Origin: Lachnoclostridium sp. | GTDB taxonomy: Bacteria; Bacillota; Clostridia; Lachnospirales; Lachnospiraceae | Length of the DNA stretch: 64,000 nucleotides | Direction of reading: 5' to 3' | NCBI GenBank assembly: GCA_021770065.1 | Contig: JAETRR010000016.1 | Span: 1 to 64,000, forward strand | Shown here: positions 24,014 to 33,340 of the stretch, piece after piece | Layout of the letters: every line of letters begins with the position of its first letter | Numbering within the stretch: the stretch's first letter is position 1 | Notes under the pieces: model-generated | What the model was told of the DNA's origin: nothing | Seen by the model: only the letters and a program-made list of their open reading frames with translations | Databases searched by the model: none | Position numbers and translations under genes: made by a program

Positions 24014-25918
24014 ATGATACTGGCATGTCAGAGCATCTGCCATTCATTCGGCACCAATGTAATATTAAAGGATGCATCCTTTCATATAGAAGAACGGGAA
24101 AAAGCCGCTATTGTGGGTATCAATGGAGCAGGCAAATCCACGCTCTTAAAAATCATTGTCCATGAGCTGACCCCCGATTCCGGCCAGGCAGTGCTGGCAA
24201 AGGGGCGCACTCTGGGATACCTTGCCCAGCACCAGGATCTTGAAAGCCGGCGCACCATTTACCAGGAGCTTCTGGAGGTAAAACGGGACGTCATCGATCT
24301 GGAGGAGCGCATCCGCGCCCTGGAAAAGGAAATGAAAGAATTGTCCGGAAGCAGTCTCAATGCCGCTTTAGAGACATACACACGCTTAAACCACGAATTT
24401 GAACAGAAAAACGGCTACGCTTACCAAAGCGAAGTTACGGGAGTCCTGAAGGGCCTCGGATTCCCCGAGGAAGAATTTGACAAAGAAGTAAGCACCCTCT
24501 CCGGCGGACAGAAAACCCGTGTATCCCTGGGAAAGCTTCTGCTATCCCGCCCGGATATCATTCTTCTGGATGAGCCGACCAACCATCTGGATATGGCTTC
24601 CATCGCCTGGCTGGAAACCTTTCTTCTGAACTACGAAGGCGCAGTAATTATCGTGGCCCATGACCGGTATTTTCTGAACCGGGTTGTCACAAAGGTAATC
24701 GAGATTGACAACGGGCAGGTGACCTCCTTTCAGGGAAACTACTCCGATTATGCGGCAAAAAAAGCCCGGATCAGGGAGGCGCAGATGACTGCCTGGCTGA
24801 ATCAGCAAAAGGAGATCAGGCACCAGGAGGAAGTCATTGCCAAGTTAAAATCATTCAACCGGGAGAAGTCCGTCCGCCGGGCAGAAAGCCGGGAAAAAAT
24901 GCTGGACAAGATAGAGGTACTGGAAAAGCCAACCGAAGTACGCTCCGAGATGCACATCCGTCTGGAACCGGAGATTGTAAGCGGAAACGATGTGCTTACC
25001 GTGGAAGGCCTTTCCAAATCCTTCGGCTCCCTGTCCCTCTTTACAAATCTGAATTTTGAAGTCAAACGCGGGGAGCGGACAGCCCTTATCGGAAATAACG
25101 GGACGGGAAAAACCACCCTGCTGAAGATTCTGAACGGACTTATTGATGCCGATGAAGGATCCTTCTGTCTGGGGACAAAGGTGAAGATCGGCTACTACGA
25201 TCAGGAGCATCACGTGCTTCATATGGAGAAAACTCTTTTTGAAGAAATCTCCGATGCCTACCCCGGCCTTGACAACACAAAAATACGAAGCACCCTGGCC
25301 GCCTTCCTCTTTACCGGTGATGATGTGTTTAAGAAGATTGGAGATCTGAGCGGCGGGGAACGCGGCCGTGTATCCCTGGCAAAACTGATGCTCTCGGAGG
25401 CTAATTTTCTGATTCTGGACGAACCCACCAATCATCTGGACATTGTATCTAAGGAGATTCTGGAGGAGGCCCTGAACCGTTACACCGGCACTGTGCTCTA
25501 TGTGTCCCACGACCGGTATTTTATCAACACGACTGCCACCCGGATTCTGGATCTGACAGAACGCCGGTTGGTGAATTACATCGGCAATTACGACTATTAT
25601 CTGGAAAAACGCGAAGAACTGTCGCCTCCGGCCGCCGGAAACAGCGGTACCTCCGGGGAAGAAGTCTCATCTGCAGGAAAACTGGACTGGAAACAGCAAA
25701 AGGAGGAGCAGGCCCGGATTCGAAAACGTGAAAATGATTTAAAACGGACGGAAAAAGAAATCTTTGAACTGGAATCCCGTGATCAGGAGATTGATGAACT
25801 GCTTACAAAGGAGGAAGTCTACACCAGCACCTCCGAATGTCTGAAGCTTCACCAGGAAAAAGAAGCCATCGCCGGCCGTCTGGAAACCCTCTATGCGCAA
25901 TGGGAAGAGCTGGCATAG
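24014..25918 (+). CDS. ABC-F family ATPase (YdiF/Uup-like ribosome-associated factor)
   Basis: A 634-residue soluble protein with two ABC domains and no membrane segment. Domain 1 has GINGAGKST, LSGGQKTRV and ILLDEPTNHLD; domain 2 has GNNGTGKTT, LSGGERGRV and LILDEPTNHLD. Between them is the arginine-rich ABC-F linker (about residues 235-320). A C-terminal coiled-coil extension (about 540-634) is as in YdiF and Uup. ABC-F proteins bind the ribosomal E site and relieve stalling, and some give antibiotic resistance. The linker is not long enough to call a resistance factor with confidence. It is transcribed divergently from rex. Confidence 0.93.
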   Translation: MILACQSICHSFGTNVILKDASFHIEEREKAAIVGINGAGKSTLLKIIVHELTPDSGQAVLAKGRTLGYLAQHQDLESRRTIYQELLEVKRDVIDLEERIRALEKEMKELSGSSLNAALETYTRLNHEFEQKNGYAYQSEVTGVLKGLGFPEEEFDKEVSTLSGGQKTRVSLGKLLLSRPDIILLDEPTNHLDMASIAWLETFLLNYEGAVIIVAHDRYFLNRVVTKVIEIDNGQVTSFQGNYSDYAAKKARIREAQMTAWLNQQKEIRHQEEVIAKLKSFNREKSVRRAESREKMLDKIEVLEKPTEVRSEMHIRLEPEIVSGNDVLTVEGLSKSFGSLSLFTNLNFEVKRGERTALIGNNGTGKTTLLKILNGLIDADEGSFCLGTKVKIGYYDQEHHVLHMEKTLFEEISDAYPGLDNTKIRSTLAAFLFTGDDVFKKIGDLSGGERGRVSLAKLMLSEANFLILDEPTNHLDIVSKEILEEALNRYTGTVLYVSHDRYFINTTATRILDLTERRLVNYIGNYDYYLEKREELSPPAAGNSGTSGEEVSSAGKLDWKQQKEEQARIRKRENDLKRTEKEIFELESRDQEIDELLTKEEVYTSTSECLKLHQEKEAIAGRLETLYAQWEELA

Positions 25919-25941
25919 CTTCCCGGCAGAGCCTGCCGCAA

Positions 25942-25980
25942 AACAGCATCCGGATATGGAAAAGCCGGATGCTGTTTTTC
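25942..25980 (+). terminator. Rho-independent terminator of the ABC-F gene
   Basis: Twelve-base stem AACAGCATCCGG (25942-25953) with CCGGATGCTGTT (25965-25976), an 11-base loop and a T run, 23 bases after the stop codon. Confidence 0.88.
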
Positions 25981-26010
25981 AGCAGGCTTCTGCACTGCTT
26001 ATATTTTTAA

Positions 26011-26448
26011 TTATAAAGGCCGTTCCGCCTTCGCTCCATTTTTTACCGAGATAAACTCCCTGTAGCAGAATCCCATAATGTCCTTGCGTGTCACAATCCC
26101 GATAAAAATCTGCTTATCGTCAATAACAGGAACAAAATTCTGATTCATAGCTTTGGAAAACAGATCCTCAATATTTGAGTCAATAGAGATCGGCTCAAAC
26201 TTCGCACGCCGCCTCACCGTCTGAATCGAAACATCCTCTGCAGCCCGCAGATCCAGGGAAAACTTATTCTTCAAGGTCCAGAGCATATCACCTTCCGTAA
26301 TCGTCCCTATGTATTCTCCATTCCGGTTGATCACGGGAATAGCTGTGAATCCGCTGCGTTCCAGCTTCTCAAGTCCCTGCCGCAGCGTACTGTCGTCGTA
26401 AAGATAAGCCAGCTCCCCTTTGGGCTTCAGAAAAAACAAAATATTCAT
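26011..26448 (-). CDS. CBS-domain pair protein
   Basis: A 145-residue cytoplasmic protein made of two CBS motifs (about residues 10-60 and 75-130). The first has SGFTAIPVINRNGEYIGTIT and the second NFVPVIDDKQIFIGIVTRKD. Such stand-alone pairs bind adenine nucleotides (ATP, AMP, c-di-AMP or similar) and regulate partners. The partner is unknown. It follows the cardiolipin synthase gene by about 29 bases on the same strand. Confidence 0.88.
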   Translation of the reverse strand: MNILFFLKPKGELAYLYDDSTLRQGLEKLERSGFTAIPVINRNGEYIGTITEGDMLWTLKNKFSLDLRAAEDVSIQTVRRRAKFEPISIDSNIEDLFSKAMNQNFVPVIDDKQIFIGIVTRKDIMGFCYREFISVKNGAKAERPL

Positions 26449-26477
26449 TTCTTCGTTCCTTTCTCATTCAAGGTTTC

Positions 26478-28013
26478 CTATAATAATGGTGCAAGAACCC
26501 GTAAGACAGCGCAGAACAGACTGCCGAAAAAGCCCTGCCTTGTATCTCTTAACTGAATCTCCCGGCTCTGCCCTATCGTCTCCAGGCTGTCACGTTTTAA
26601 ATCCGCCACAATGGAATTCCGGTAAAACAGCGTGCCGCATTCAAAATGCAGATACAGGCTGCGGAAATCCATATTGATGGTTCCGACCACCGCCGTCTCG
26701 TCATCGCAGACATAAGATTTGGCATGAAGGAATCCCGGCGAATATTCATAAATACGCACCCCGGCCCGTAACAGGGAAGGATAATAAGAGCGTGTCAGCT
26801 GAAATATCACCTTTTTATCCGGAATTCCCGGTGTCACAATCCGCACATCTACCCCGCGCTTTGCCGCCAGGCACAGCGCCGTCTCCATCTCATGATCGAT
26901 AATCAGATAAGGAGTAAAAATGTACACATAATCCCTGGCCTGGTTCAGAATATTGAGATACACGTTTTCTGCCGCAATCTCTTCATCCAGAGGGGAATCC
27001 CCAAAAGGCTGCACAAAACCGTCCGACAAAAACGGATCCGGATGGTAACATTCCGGGCGGAATGCCTCATAGGAAACGTCAGTCCTGCGAAATCCGTTCC
27101 ACATCTGCAGAAACATTACGGTATAATTCCAAACCGCATCGCCTTTCAGCATGAAACCCGTATCCTTCCAATGTCCAAAGCGCATTTTTTCATTGATATA
27201 CTCATCCGCCAGATTCACGCCGCCGCTGAAAGCCGTGTGTCCGTCAATGACCGTAATCTTCCTGTGATCCCGGTTATTCATTACCAGAGACCAAAGCGGA
27301 ATAAAAGGGTTAAAAGCCATACAGCGGATCCCTTTCGCCTCTAACTGCCGGTCATACCCCGGCGGAAGTAAGGAAACGCTTCCCAGATCGTCATAGAGAA
27401 AACGCACATCAAGACCGGCCTTCGCCTTTTCCTCCAGAACCTCCAGAATGCTGTTCCACATCCGGCCCTCTTCCACAATAAAGTATTCCATAAAAATGAA
27501 ATGCTCGGCCTTCTTAAGTTCCGAAAGAAGCACCGGAAACAGTTCATCCCCCAGCTTATAGTACTTCGCCCGGGTATTTTTATAGACCGGGAAACCGCAG
27601 ATCCTGGACACATAATCTGCCTGGCCCCTGGCCCTTGCATCCAGGCTTCCTATTTCCTTAAGAATCGAAGAATCCTGTTTTACCGCCTCCCGTGTGCGCT
27701 TCTGCTCTGCCTCCAGTCTCCGGCGCATCTTTTTTGACGGTTTCTTATTGCCCACAAGAAGATAAAAAAGGCCGCCCAGAAGAGGAAATACCAGGATAAA
27801 GATCACCCACGCCATCTGATAAGCCGGATTCTCGCCCCGGTTAATAATCCACAGAACAGCCATCAGACTCACCATTGTAAACAACACGGAAATTGCCGTG
27901 GAATACGTGGTCAGTCTGGTCAGAAAGGTCAGAAACCACACAAGCTGAATAAAAAGCAAAAATCCAAAAAACACCAGCCGGCTTGTGAGCAGCTTTAATA
28001 TCTTCCGTAACAT
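26478..28013 (-). CDS. cls: Cardiolipin synthase (phospholipase D family)
   Basis: Membrane enzyme joining two phosphatidylglycerols into cardiolipin. Two or three N-terminal membrane helices are followed by two phospholipase-D catalytic motifs: HRKITVIDG in the first half and HAKSYVCDD in the second, each with H-x-K. The ATG at 28013 is preceded by AGGAG at 10 bases and gives 511 residues, close to the family norm. Two earlier ATGs extend the frame with a charged, unconserved leader. The CBS-pair gene downstream may be cotranscribed. Confidence 0.93.
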   Translation of the reverse strand: MLRKILKLLTSRLVFFGFLLFIQLVWFLTFLTRLTTYSTAISVLFTMVSLMAVLWIINRGENPAYQMAWVIFILVFPLLGGLFYLLVGNKKPSKKMRRRLEAEQKRTREAVKQDSSILKEIGSLDARARGQADYVSRICGFPVYKNTRAKYYKLGDELFPVLLSELKKAEHFIFMEYFIVEEGRMWNSILEVLEEKAKAGLDVRFLYDDLGSVSLLPPGYDRQLEAKGIRCMAFNPFIPLWSLVMNNRDHRKITVIDGHTAFSGGVNLADEYINEKMRFGHWKDTGFMLKGDAVWNYTVMFLQMWNGFRRTDVSYEAFRPECYHPDPFLSDGFVQPFGDSPLDEEIAAENVYLNILNQARDYVYIFTPYLIIDHEMETALCLAAKRGVDVRIVTPGIPDKKVIFQLTRSYYPSLLRAGVRIYEYSPGFLHAKSYVCDDETAVVGTINMDFRSLYLHFECGTLFYRNSIVADLKRDSLETIGQSREIQLRDTRQGFFGSLFCAVLRVLAPLL

Positions 28014-28117
28014 ATTTTTATTTCTCCTGTTCTCCTCCATCCTACCACATTTTTCATGCATTTCCAAGTTTACTGCCTTATTTCACAAAATTTTAATACT
28101 TTACGGTATCCTGCAAA

Positions 28118-28172
28118 ATCCCTCATCCCAATGCCTGCTCTCTCTGCATTCATTGAGTGAGGGATCTTTTTT
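28118..28172. terminator. Bidirectional stem-loop between cls and the VanY-type gene
   Basis: ATCCCTCA (28118-28125) pairs with TGAGGGAT (28158-28165), with a nested AATGC/GCATT stem inside. A T6 run follows on the plus strand and a T4 run on the minus strand, so it could terminate the minus-strand VanY-type transcript. Confidence 0.55.
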
Positions 28173-28194
28173 GTTTCATATTATCTCTTCCGGC

Positions 28195-29487
28195 TTATAC
28201 AACCGGTATCTCCGGCTGAGTTTCTGCCGGTGCCTCCGGCTGGGACGGCGCCTCGGGCTGCGGATCCGGCTGTGGTTCCGGCTGCGGTGCAGGCTCCGGC
28301 GGTGTCTCCTGTACCGGCGGCACTTCAGGTTCCGGTGTGACCGGCGGCACTTCCGGCGGCTGCTCCGGCTGCGGCTGCGGTTCCGGCTGCGGTGCAGGCA
28401 CAGTCGCAGCCGGAGGCGCTTCGGGCGTCTCCGGTACCGGGGGAACTACAGGCACCTCCGGTATCTGGGAGGCGGGGGGAGTCTGCGATTCCGCAGGAGC
28501 GGAATTCCCGATGTCTTCCGTTCCTTCCTGTCCGCCGCCTTCCGGTATGACGGCATCCTCCGGCACTGTCTCCTGTACAGGCACAACCTGCCTGCCGGAC
28601 GGCTGCTTCTTCGTCTCCGCCATAGAACTGTCATATTCCACCGGGATTCCCTTGGAAATGGGAATGGCCCCCAGATACTCCTCCAGGGTCTGGCCGGACT
28701 TCTTTATCTCCAGGGCCGCTTCTTTCCCCACATAACGGAAATGCCAGGGCTCATAAATGATCCCCGTAACTTCTGTCTTCCCGTTGGGGTATCTTAAAAT
28801 AAAACCATAATCGTAGCAGTTCTCCTTCAGCCACTGAAATCCCTTTGTCTTCTCCTGTTTTTCATCCAGGCGCCGGTACTCTGCCGACACAAAGTCCAGA
28901 GCCAGACCTGCCTGATGCTCACTGGTTCCGGGAACAGCCACCACCTCTGCCGCCCGTTCTTTCGCCTCCGCATAGGAGTAATTCATCATTACACCTTCCT
29001 CGATCTTAGTCTCATGGAGCGAAATCTGCTTGTCCATGGTCCGGTAGGATGAGGTCACATATATATAGGCTCCGTCCTTTCTTGCCGCCTTCACCATATC
29101 TATATAATCGTCGTAGGCCCGGGCGTCAATCTTATGACCGCCCCCGATACTCTTAAGCTCCACCTCAAAATCATCCGGAAGAGGATGGGTCCGGTTCACC
29201 AGAATCAGATTCCAGTCATCCGGGAGGTCTTCCTCCCATACTTCCTCTTCTTCCTCATCCTCTTCTGCCTCAATATCCGTCTCCTTTGCCATCCGAAGAG
29301 GATCTTCCCCCAGAAGCTTTCCCCCCTCCGTCACTTCATCCTCTGTATTGTTACGATTCAGATTGCCTGCATATACCGTTCCTATCACCATTCCCAGGGA
29401 AAGAATGCAAAGCACTCCCGCAAGGAAATAAATCAGTCTTTTTTTCTGCCTTCTTTTCATTTGCCTATTATCTCTTTTCCTCAACAT
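28195..29487 (-). CDS. VanY/M15B D-alanyl-D-alanine carboxypeptidase with Pro/Glu-rich tail
   Basis: A 430-residue exported peptidase. After a basic leader there is one membrane segment (about residues 17-40) and an acidic linker. The M15B domain (about 90-270) contains SSYRTMDKQISLHE, the zinc site GTSEHQAGLALDFVS and the final His in YEPWHFRYVG. These enzymes trim D-Ala from peptidoglycan stems. The last 150 residues are a low-complexity Pro/Glu/Gln-rich tail, which may span or bind the wall. An alternative start lies ten codons in (MKRRQKKR). A paralogue without the tail is at 43.7-44.6 kb. Confidence 0.9.
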   Translation of the reverse strand: MLRKRDNRQMKRRQKKRLIYFLAGVLCILSLGMVIGTVYAGNLNRNNTEDEVTEGGKLLGEDPLRMAKETDIEAEEDEEEEEVWEEDLPDDWNLILVNRTHPLPDDFEVELKSIGGGHKIDARAYDDYIDMVKAARKDGAYIYVTSSYRTMDKQISLHETKIEEGVMMNYSYAEAKERAAEVVAVPGTSEHQAGLALDFVSAEYRRLDEKQEKTKGFQWLKENCYDYGFILRYPNGKTEVTGIIYEPWHFRYVGKEAALEIKKSGQTLEEYLGAIPISKGIPVEYDSSMAETKKQPSGRQVVPVQETVPEDAVIPEGGGQEGTEDIGNSAPAESQTPPASQIPEVPVVPPVPETPEAPPAATVPAPQPEPQPQPEQPPEVPPVTPEPEVPPVQETPPEPAPQPEPQPDPQPEAPSQPEAPAETQPEIPVV

Positions 29488-29623
29488 CTATGAAAAAAAT
29501 CGGTTCCTACTACAGTATATAGGAAATACACCAGGCAGGCAAGTGGCATTTTGCAAAAATTTCTTAATAATTTCTTACTGTAATTCCTGTCCCTTCCTTA
29601 TCTGGGGTAAACAGGCAGGTTTT

Positions 29624-30268
29624 TTACCACTCCCGTTTCCGTATAATCCGGACAGAAACAAAATAGCTTCCGATAAAATAAAGAATCGTCCCAATGGCCG
29701 CCGCCAGCGCCAGGGCCGTCATCCGTCCATCTGTCAGATCTTTGTCCAGCCCCAGTTTTGTAATCTGCTTAACGGCAAAGAACACACCGGCAAAGACGGC
29801 AATATAGCACACCATCAGCGTCATTCGCGCCTTCTCCACACCCAGCTTAAACACCAGAGGCAGCATAGTCGCATAAACCAGGAAGAAAACAGCCGCAACC
29901 GCCGCAACAGAAATCATCTGCTCTAAAACCGGCTCCCTGTCCCCCTGTATAAAAAGGTTAATGAGTATATTTCCGATCATTCCCACCACAAAACCGGCGG
30001 CTATAAGCAGCAGGAGCAGCAGATACTTTGTCCGCACCAGATCCTCCCGGTTCACCGGCAGCGTCAGCGCATATTTGTCAAAACCGGCGGCCTCGTCATA
30101 GCCCAGGCTGGTTAATATCATCATAGAAAAGCTCATAACCGTCATCATCGGAAAAAACGACGGGTTTTTGAGGAAAAAGCAGTAGCATACAAAAAATGCC
30201 AGAATCAGAAGATACTGCTTTGCCACCTTTCTCAAATTAAAAATATCCTTTAACAACAAACCTTTCAT
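29624..30268 (-). CDS. ABC-2 type transporter permease
   Basis: A 214-residue membrane protein with about six helices starting MKGLLLKDIFNLRKVAKQ, the typical opening of ABC-2 permeases in YtrA-regulated operons. The ATG at 30268 is 8 bases after GGGAG; twelve upstream codons in frame are probably untranslated. It lies 38 bases downstream of its ATPase gene. The exported or sensed compound is unknown; related Firmicute systems respond to cell-wall-active antibiotics. Confidence 0.88.
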   Translation of the reverse strand: MKGLLLKDIFNLRKVAKQYLLILAFFVCYCFFLKNPSFFPMMTVMSFSMMILTSLGYDEAAGFDKYALTLPVNREDLVRTKYLLLLLLIAAGFVVGMIGNILINLFIQGDREPVLEQMISVAAVAAVFFLVYATMLPLVFKLGVEKARMTLMVCYIAVFAGVFFAVKQITKLGLDKDLTDGRMTALALAAAIGTILYFIGSYFVSVRIIRKREW

Positions 30269-30306
30269 TTTGTTCGCTCCCTTCTCACTGTGTCCTGTCA
30301 AACGTG

Positions 30307-31173
30307 TTACATTTTCTTAATATTGTTCTTTACCACATACAGCAATATATCCTCAATGGATGCCTGGTCAATCACATAATCACAGGAATGTCCTTTAAGA
30401 GCCTGGCGGTTATTAACCAGAACTTCCACCTCAAAGCGGTTTTCCTGCACGCCCACGACCAGGGACGGATCAAGCTCCCTAAACTGCTCTTTTGTGCACC
30501 GGACAATCCCGTAGTCATAGAGAAGAGCATCCTTATTTTCAAAGAGCAGAAGCTTTCCTTTATGAATCAGCAGAATATAGTCACAGATTTTCTCAATGTC
30601 GCTGGTAATATGGGAAGAGAGAAACACCGTGTGATCCTCATCCTGGATAAAATCCATAAAAATATCCAGAATCTCGCTGCGCACAACAGGGTCTAAGGAA
30701 CCGCAGGCATCGTCCAGAATGATGAGCTTTGCCTTATGGGAAAGCGCCGCCGCGATGGACAGCTTCACCTTCATACCCCTGGAAAATTCTTTCACCGCCT
30801 TCTTACCCGGAAGCTCAAATCTCCGGCAATAATTGAAAAATGTCTCCTGCTCCCAAAAGCGGTATGTCTGTTTCATCATCCGGTTCACATCCTCCACCAT
30901 AAGACCGTCCGGGAAATAGCACTCATCAAAAATGACACTGATCTGTTCCTTCACTTCCCGGTTTCCGGCTCCGTTCTCCTGCCCCAGAAGCTCTATGGTT
31001 CCGGCATCCTTTCGGATCAGATCCAGGATTGCTTTGATGGTAGTGCTTTTTCCTGCTCCGTTTTCTCCGATGAAGCCTACGATAGAGCCTGCGGGAACTG
31101 CAAAGCTTACATTATCCAACGTGAAATCTTTATACTGTTTTGTCAATCCATCGACTTTAATTGCGTATTCCAT
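30307..31173 (-). CDS. ABC transporter ATP-binding protein (YtrB-like)
   Basis: A 288-residue ATPase. Walker A is GENGAGKST, the signature is the variant FSRGMKVKLSIA and Walker B is LIILDDACGSLDP. The switch His is in FLSSHITSDIEKI. A C-terminal accessory region of about 75 residues follows. This architecture matches YtrB-type exporters that pair with an ABC-2 permease and a GntR/YtrA repressor, which are encoded on either side here. A 104-bp palindromic repeat separates it from the repressor gene. Confidence 0.92.
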   Translation of the reverse strand: MEYAIKVDGLTKQYKDFTLDNVSFAVPAGSIVGFIGENGAGKSTTIKAILDLIRKDAGTIELLGQENGAGNREVKEQISVIFDECYFPDGLMVEDVNRMMKQTYRFWEQETFFNYCRRFELPGKKAVKEFSRGMKVKLSIAAALSHKAKLIILDDACGSLDPVVRSEILDIFMDFIQDEDHTVFLSSHITSDIEKICDYILLIHKGKLLLFENKDALLYDYGIVRCTKEQFRELDPSLVVGVQENRFEVEVLVNNRQALKGHSCDYVIDQASIEDILLYVVKNNIKKM

Positions 31174-31186
31174 ACTGTTCTCCTAT

Positions 31187-31290
31187 TCCAGTTCCGTAAT
31201 ATCCTTCCAGTACACCTTAACCTAAATCAATTTCCAGCCACAAGTACACGTGTCTGTAAATTGATTTGTGCACTGTCAGGATATTACTGT
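31187..31290. repeat. CCGTAATATCC palindromic repeat, full copy
   Basis: Imperfect inverted repeat of about 104 bases. The left end CCGTAATATCC...CAGTACAC pairs with GTGCACTG...GGATATTAC, and AAATCAATTT pairs with AAATTGATTT inside. The same element occurs twice in tandem at 47735-47945 and as a half copy at 21786. An extra CCAGTTCCGTAATATCC end follows at about 31294. Confidence 0.75.
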
Positions 31291-31319
31291 TTTCCAGTTC
31301 CGTAATATCCTGATATCTT

Positions 31320-31694
31320 TTATAACTCCTCATACAACATTTTTAAAACTTCTGCCAGTTCCTCCTCCGGCATTCCATACTGCCTGGCCGCGTCAACAGC
31401 TGCCTGTAGATGCTGCTCCACGGCCTTTAACTGCTCCTCCTTGACAAACTCGCAGTCCGCTTCCCGGACAAAGCTGCCCTTTCCCACAATGGTGGTGATA
31501 AAGCCGTCGCGTTCCAGATCCTCATAGGCCCGTTTGGTAGTAATTACGCTGATACGAAGCTCCTTGGCCAGAAGCCGCATAGAGGGCAGCGGATCACCTG
31601 GATTAAGCGTCCCATTCATAATCATAGCTTTAATTTGAGCAGTAATCTGTTCATAGATTGGTTTTCCACTTGAATTGCTGATAATAATGTTCAC
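31320..31694 (-). CDS. GntR-family repressor, YtrA subfamily
   Basis: A 124-residue transcription factor with an N-terminal GntR winged helix (PIYEQITAQIKAMIMNGTL, SMRLLAKELRISVITTKRAY, VGKGSFV). Only a short helical C-terminal dimerisation tail of about 50 residues follows, as in YtrA rather than effector-binding GntR types. It is the first gene of the operon with the YtrB-like ATPase and ABC-2 permease, and it presumably represses that operon. An AT-rich palindrome overlaps its promoter. Confidence 0.92.
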   Translation of the reverse strand: MNIIISNSSGKPIYEQITAQIKAMIMNGTLNPGDPLPSMRLLAKELRISVITTKRAYEDLERDGFITTIVGKGSFVREADCEFVKEEQLKAVEQHLQAAVDAARQYGMPEEELAEVLKMLYEEL

Positions 31695-31758
31695 GTATCC
31701 ACCTCTTTTGTTCTATACCAAAGCACTCCATTCCGCATTTGTGTATAGCTGTTATATT

Positions 31759-31788
31759 GTATATATCATATATATACTTTATTGTCAA
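31759..31788 (-). promoter_or_regulatory. Promoter and probable operator of the YtrA-like operon
   Basis: TTGACA (31783-31788) and TATATA (31760-31765) on the minus strand with a 17-base spacer. The spacer and -10 box consist of the palindrome-like GTATATATCATATATATAC (31759-31777), well placed for repressor binding. Confidence 0.68.
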
Positions 31789-31799
31789 TATATAAATAC

Positions 31800-31839
31800 A
31801 AAAAAACTGCGCTGTCAGTCTTGACGACCGACAGCACAG
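31800..31839 (-). terminator. Rho-independent terminator of the NlpC/P60 gene
   Basis: Stem CTGCGCTGTC (31807-31816) with GACAGCACAG (31830-31839), one mismatch and a 13-base loop, followed on the minus strand by T6. It lies 95 bases after the gene's stop codon. A second perfect stem, TTCCGCACA/TGTGCGGAA (31857-31878), precedes it and may protect the mRNA end. Confidence 0.8.
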
Positions 31840-31933
31840 TCAGAAAAACTCGGGATTTCCGCACAAAAATGTGCGGAAACACCTCGCGGAATAGTGATGT
31901 GTGAACAGTAACAGAAACTTTTCTCTGTTGATT

Positions 31934-33169
31934 TTAATAATACCTGCGCACAGACCGAATGGAACGGTACAGCGCATTCTCTGTCTTGATTCCTGTAGCC
32001 GGCGTGCTGGCGTGTACGATCCGGCCGCCTCCCAGATAGATTCCCACATGGCCTCCATAATAAATGATATCTCCCGCTTGAGCCTCCGAATAGCTGACCT
32101 CCCGTCCCGCATGTCCCTGGGCATCGGATGTCCTGGGAATGGAGATTCCGAAATTACGGTATACCGCCTGGGTAAATCCGGAGCAGTCCGCTCCGTTGGT
32201 AAGACTTGTCCCTCCGGATACATAGGGCCGTCCTACATACTGCAGGGCAAAATTAGCAATGGCGCTGCCTGTAGAACTGCCTCCGCCGCTTACAGAACCG
32301 CCTCCGCCTCCCGAACTGCCGCTTCCGCCGGAATCCGAATTCCCTGCAGAACCTGCTCCGCCCGTAATGGTTCCGGTAGCGCCGTTGTTACTGTTATTGG
32401 CAGCGGCCGCTGCAGCAGCTGCTGCGGCTTCCTTTTTCCTGCGCTCTGCCTCCAGCTTCTTTAACTGTGCCGTCTGCTCCTTAATCTTATTCTTATACTC
32501 TCTGGCCTTTGCCTGCGCATTGGCAAGCTGATTCTCATAATCGGCTTCCTGAGCCTTCTTCTGGGCCAGAGTGCTCTCTACCGATGCCTTCTCCTCTTCA
32601 TACTCTGCCTGAAGTGTCTCCAGTTCAAGCTTTTCCTGCTCCAGCTGATCCCGGAGCTCTGCAACCTGGGCTTTGGTCTCCTGGTAAGCCGTCAGCATCT
32701 CCCGATCCTGCTTGTGAATCTCATTGGCATACTCCTGCCGGTTCAAAAAGTCCGCAAAGCTGCTCGCTTCCAAAAACATGGTGAGATAATCGGCTTCACC
32801 CTCCTCATAGATATACTGAATCCGAAGCTTCATAGCCTCATACTGCTCTTCCTCACGTTTTTTGGCCGCCTCATAATCTGCCTCTGCCTGTTCAAGCTCC
32901 TCCTGCTTCAGCTCCAAATCCCCGGCCAGAATCTCCAGGTTCATCACGAGCTCCATCAGCTCCGAGCCCAGAGAATCGATCTCCGCAAGCACAGCCTTCT
33001 GTTGGCTTTCAATCGTTTTCATCTGGCTGTTGATCTCGTCTAACTGCCGCTGTGTCTCCTTCTGCTGTTTTTTCAAATCTGCCTCTGTTGCAGATGCCTG
33101 TATGGAAAAACAGAGACATACAGCCAGTATGGCTGCCGTCGCCCTGCTATGTATTTTTCTTTTTTTCAT
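31934..33169 (-). CDS. Secreted coiled-coil NlpC/P60 peptidoglycan hydrolase (PcsB-like)
   Basis: A 411-residue exported cell-wall hydrolase. The signal peptide ends at SIQASA. A long coiled coil (about residues 28-255) resembles the PcsB/CwlO N-terminal domain, which is controlled by FtsEX-type systems. A poly-Ala run and a Gly/Ser-rich linker (about 245-300) follow, then an NlpC/P60 domain. The catalytic Cys is in NGADCSGFTQAVY, the His in GGHVGIYLGGG and the polar third residue in RIVHAST. It cleaves peptide stems, probably during division or elongation. It ends at a clear terminator. Confidence 0.93.
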   Translation of the reverse strand: MKKRKIHSRATAAILAVCLCFSIQASATEADLKKQQKETQRQLDEINSQMKTIESQQKAVLAEIDSLGSELMELVMNLEILAGDLELKQEELEQAEADYEAAKKREEEQYEAMKLRIQYIYEEGEADYLTMFLEASSFADFLNRQEYANEIHKQDREMLTAYQETKAQVAELRDQLEQEKLELETLQAEYEEEKASVESTLAQKKAQEADYENQLANAQAKAREYKNKIKEQTAQLKKLEAERRKKEAAAAAAAAAANNSNNGATGTITGGAGSAGNSDSGGSGSSGGGGGSVSGGGSSTGSAIANFALQYVGRPYVSGGTSLTNGADCSGFTQAVYRNFGISIPRTSDAQGHAGREVSYSEAQAGDIIYYGGHVGIYLGGGRIVHASTPATGIKTENALYRSIRSVRRYY

Positions 33170-33340
33170 CCTGTCCTCACTATATACCTTCCTGCCGTTT
33201 CACAGTCCATATAACTTCATTAAGCCGGAAAAATCCGCTGACTTCATTATAACTGCTTCATACAGAGAATTCAAGACTTTCCAGAATTTATGTGAACCTC
33301 TAAACAATATCAGAAAAATGTTAAATGGCTGTTTTCCTTA

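Noticed and set aside
28337-28735. Gly/Thr-rich plus-strand frame that looks like a structural or PE-type protein
   Set aside because: It is the complement of the Pro/Glu-rich tail of the VanY-type gene, which explains its composition.
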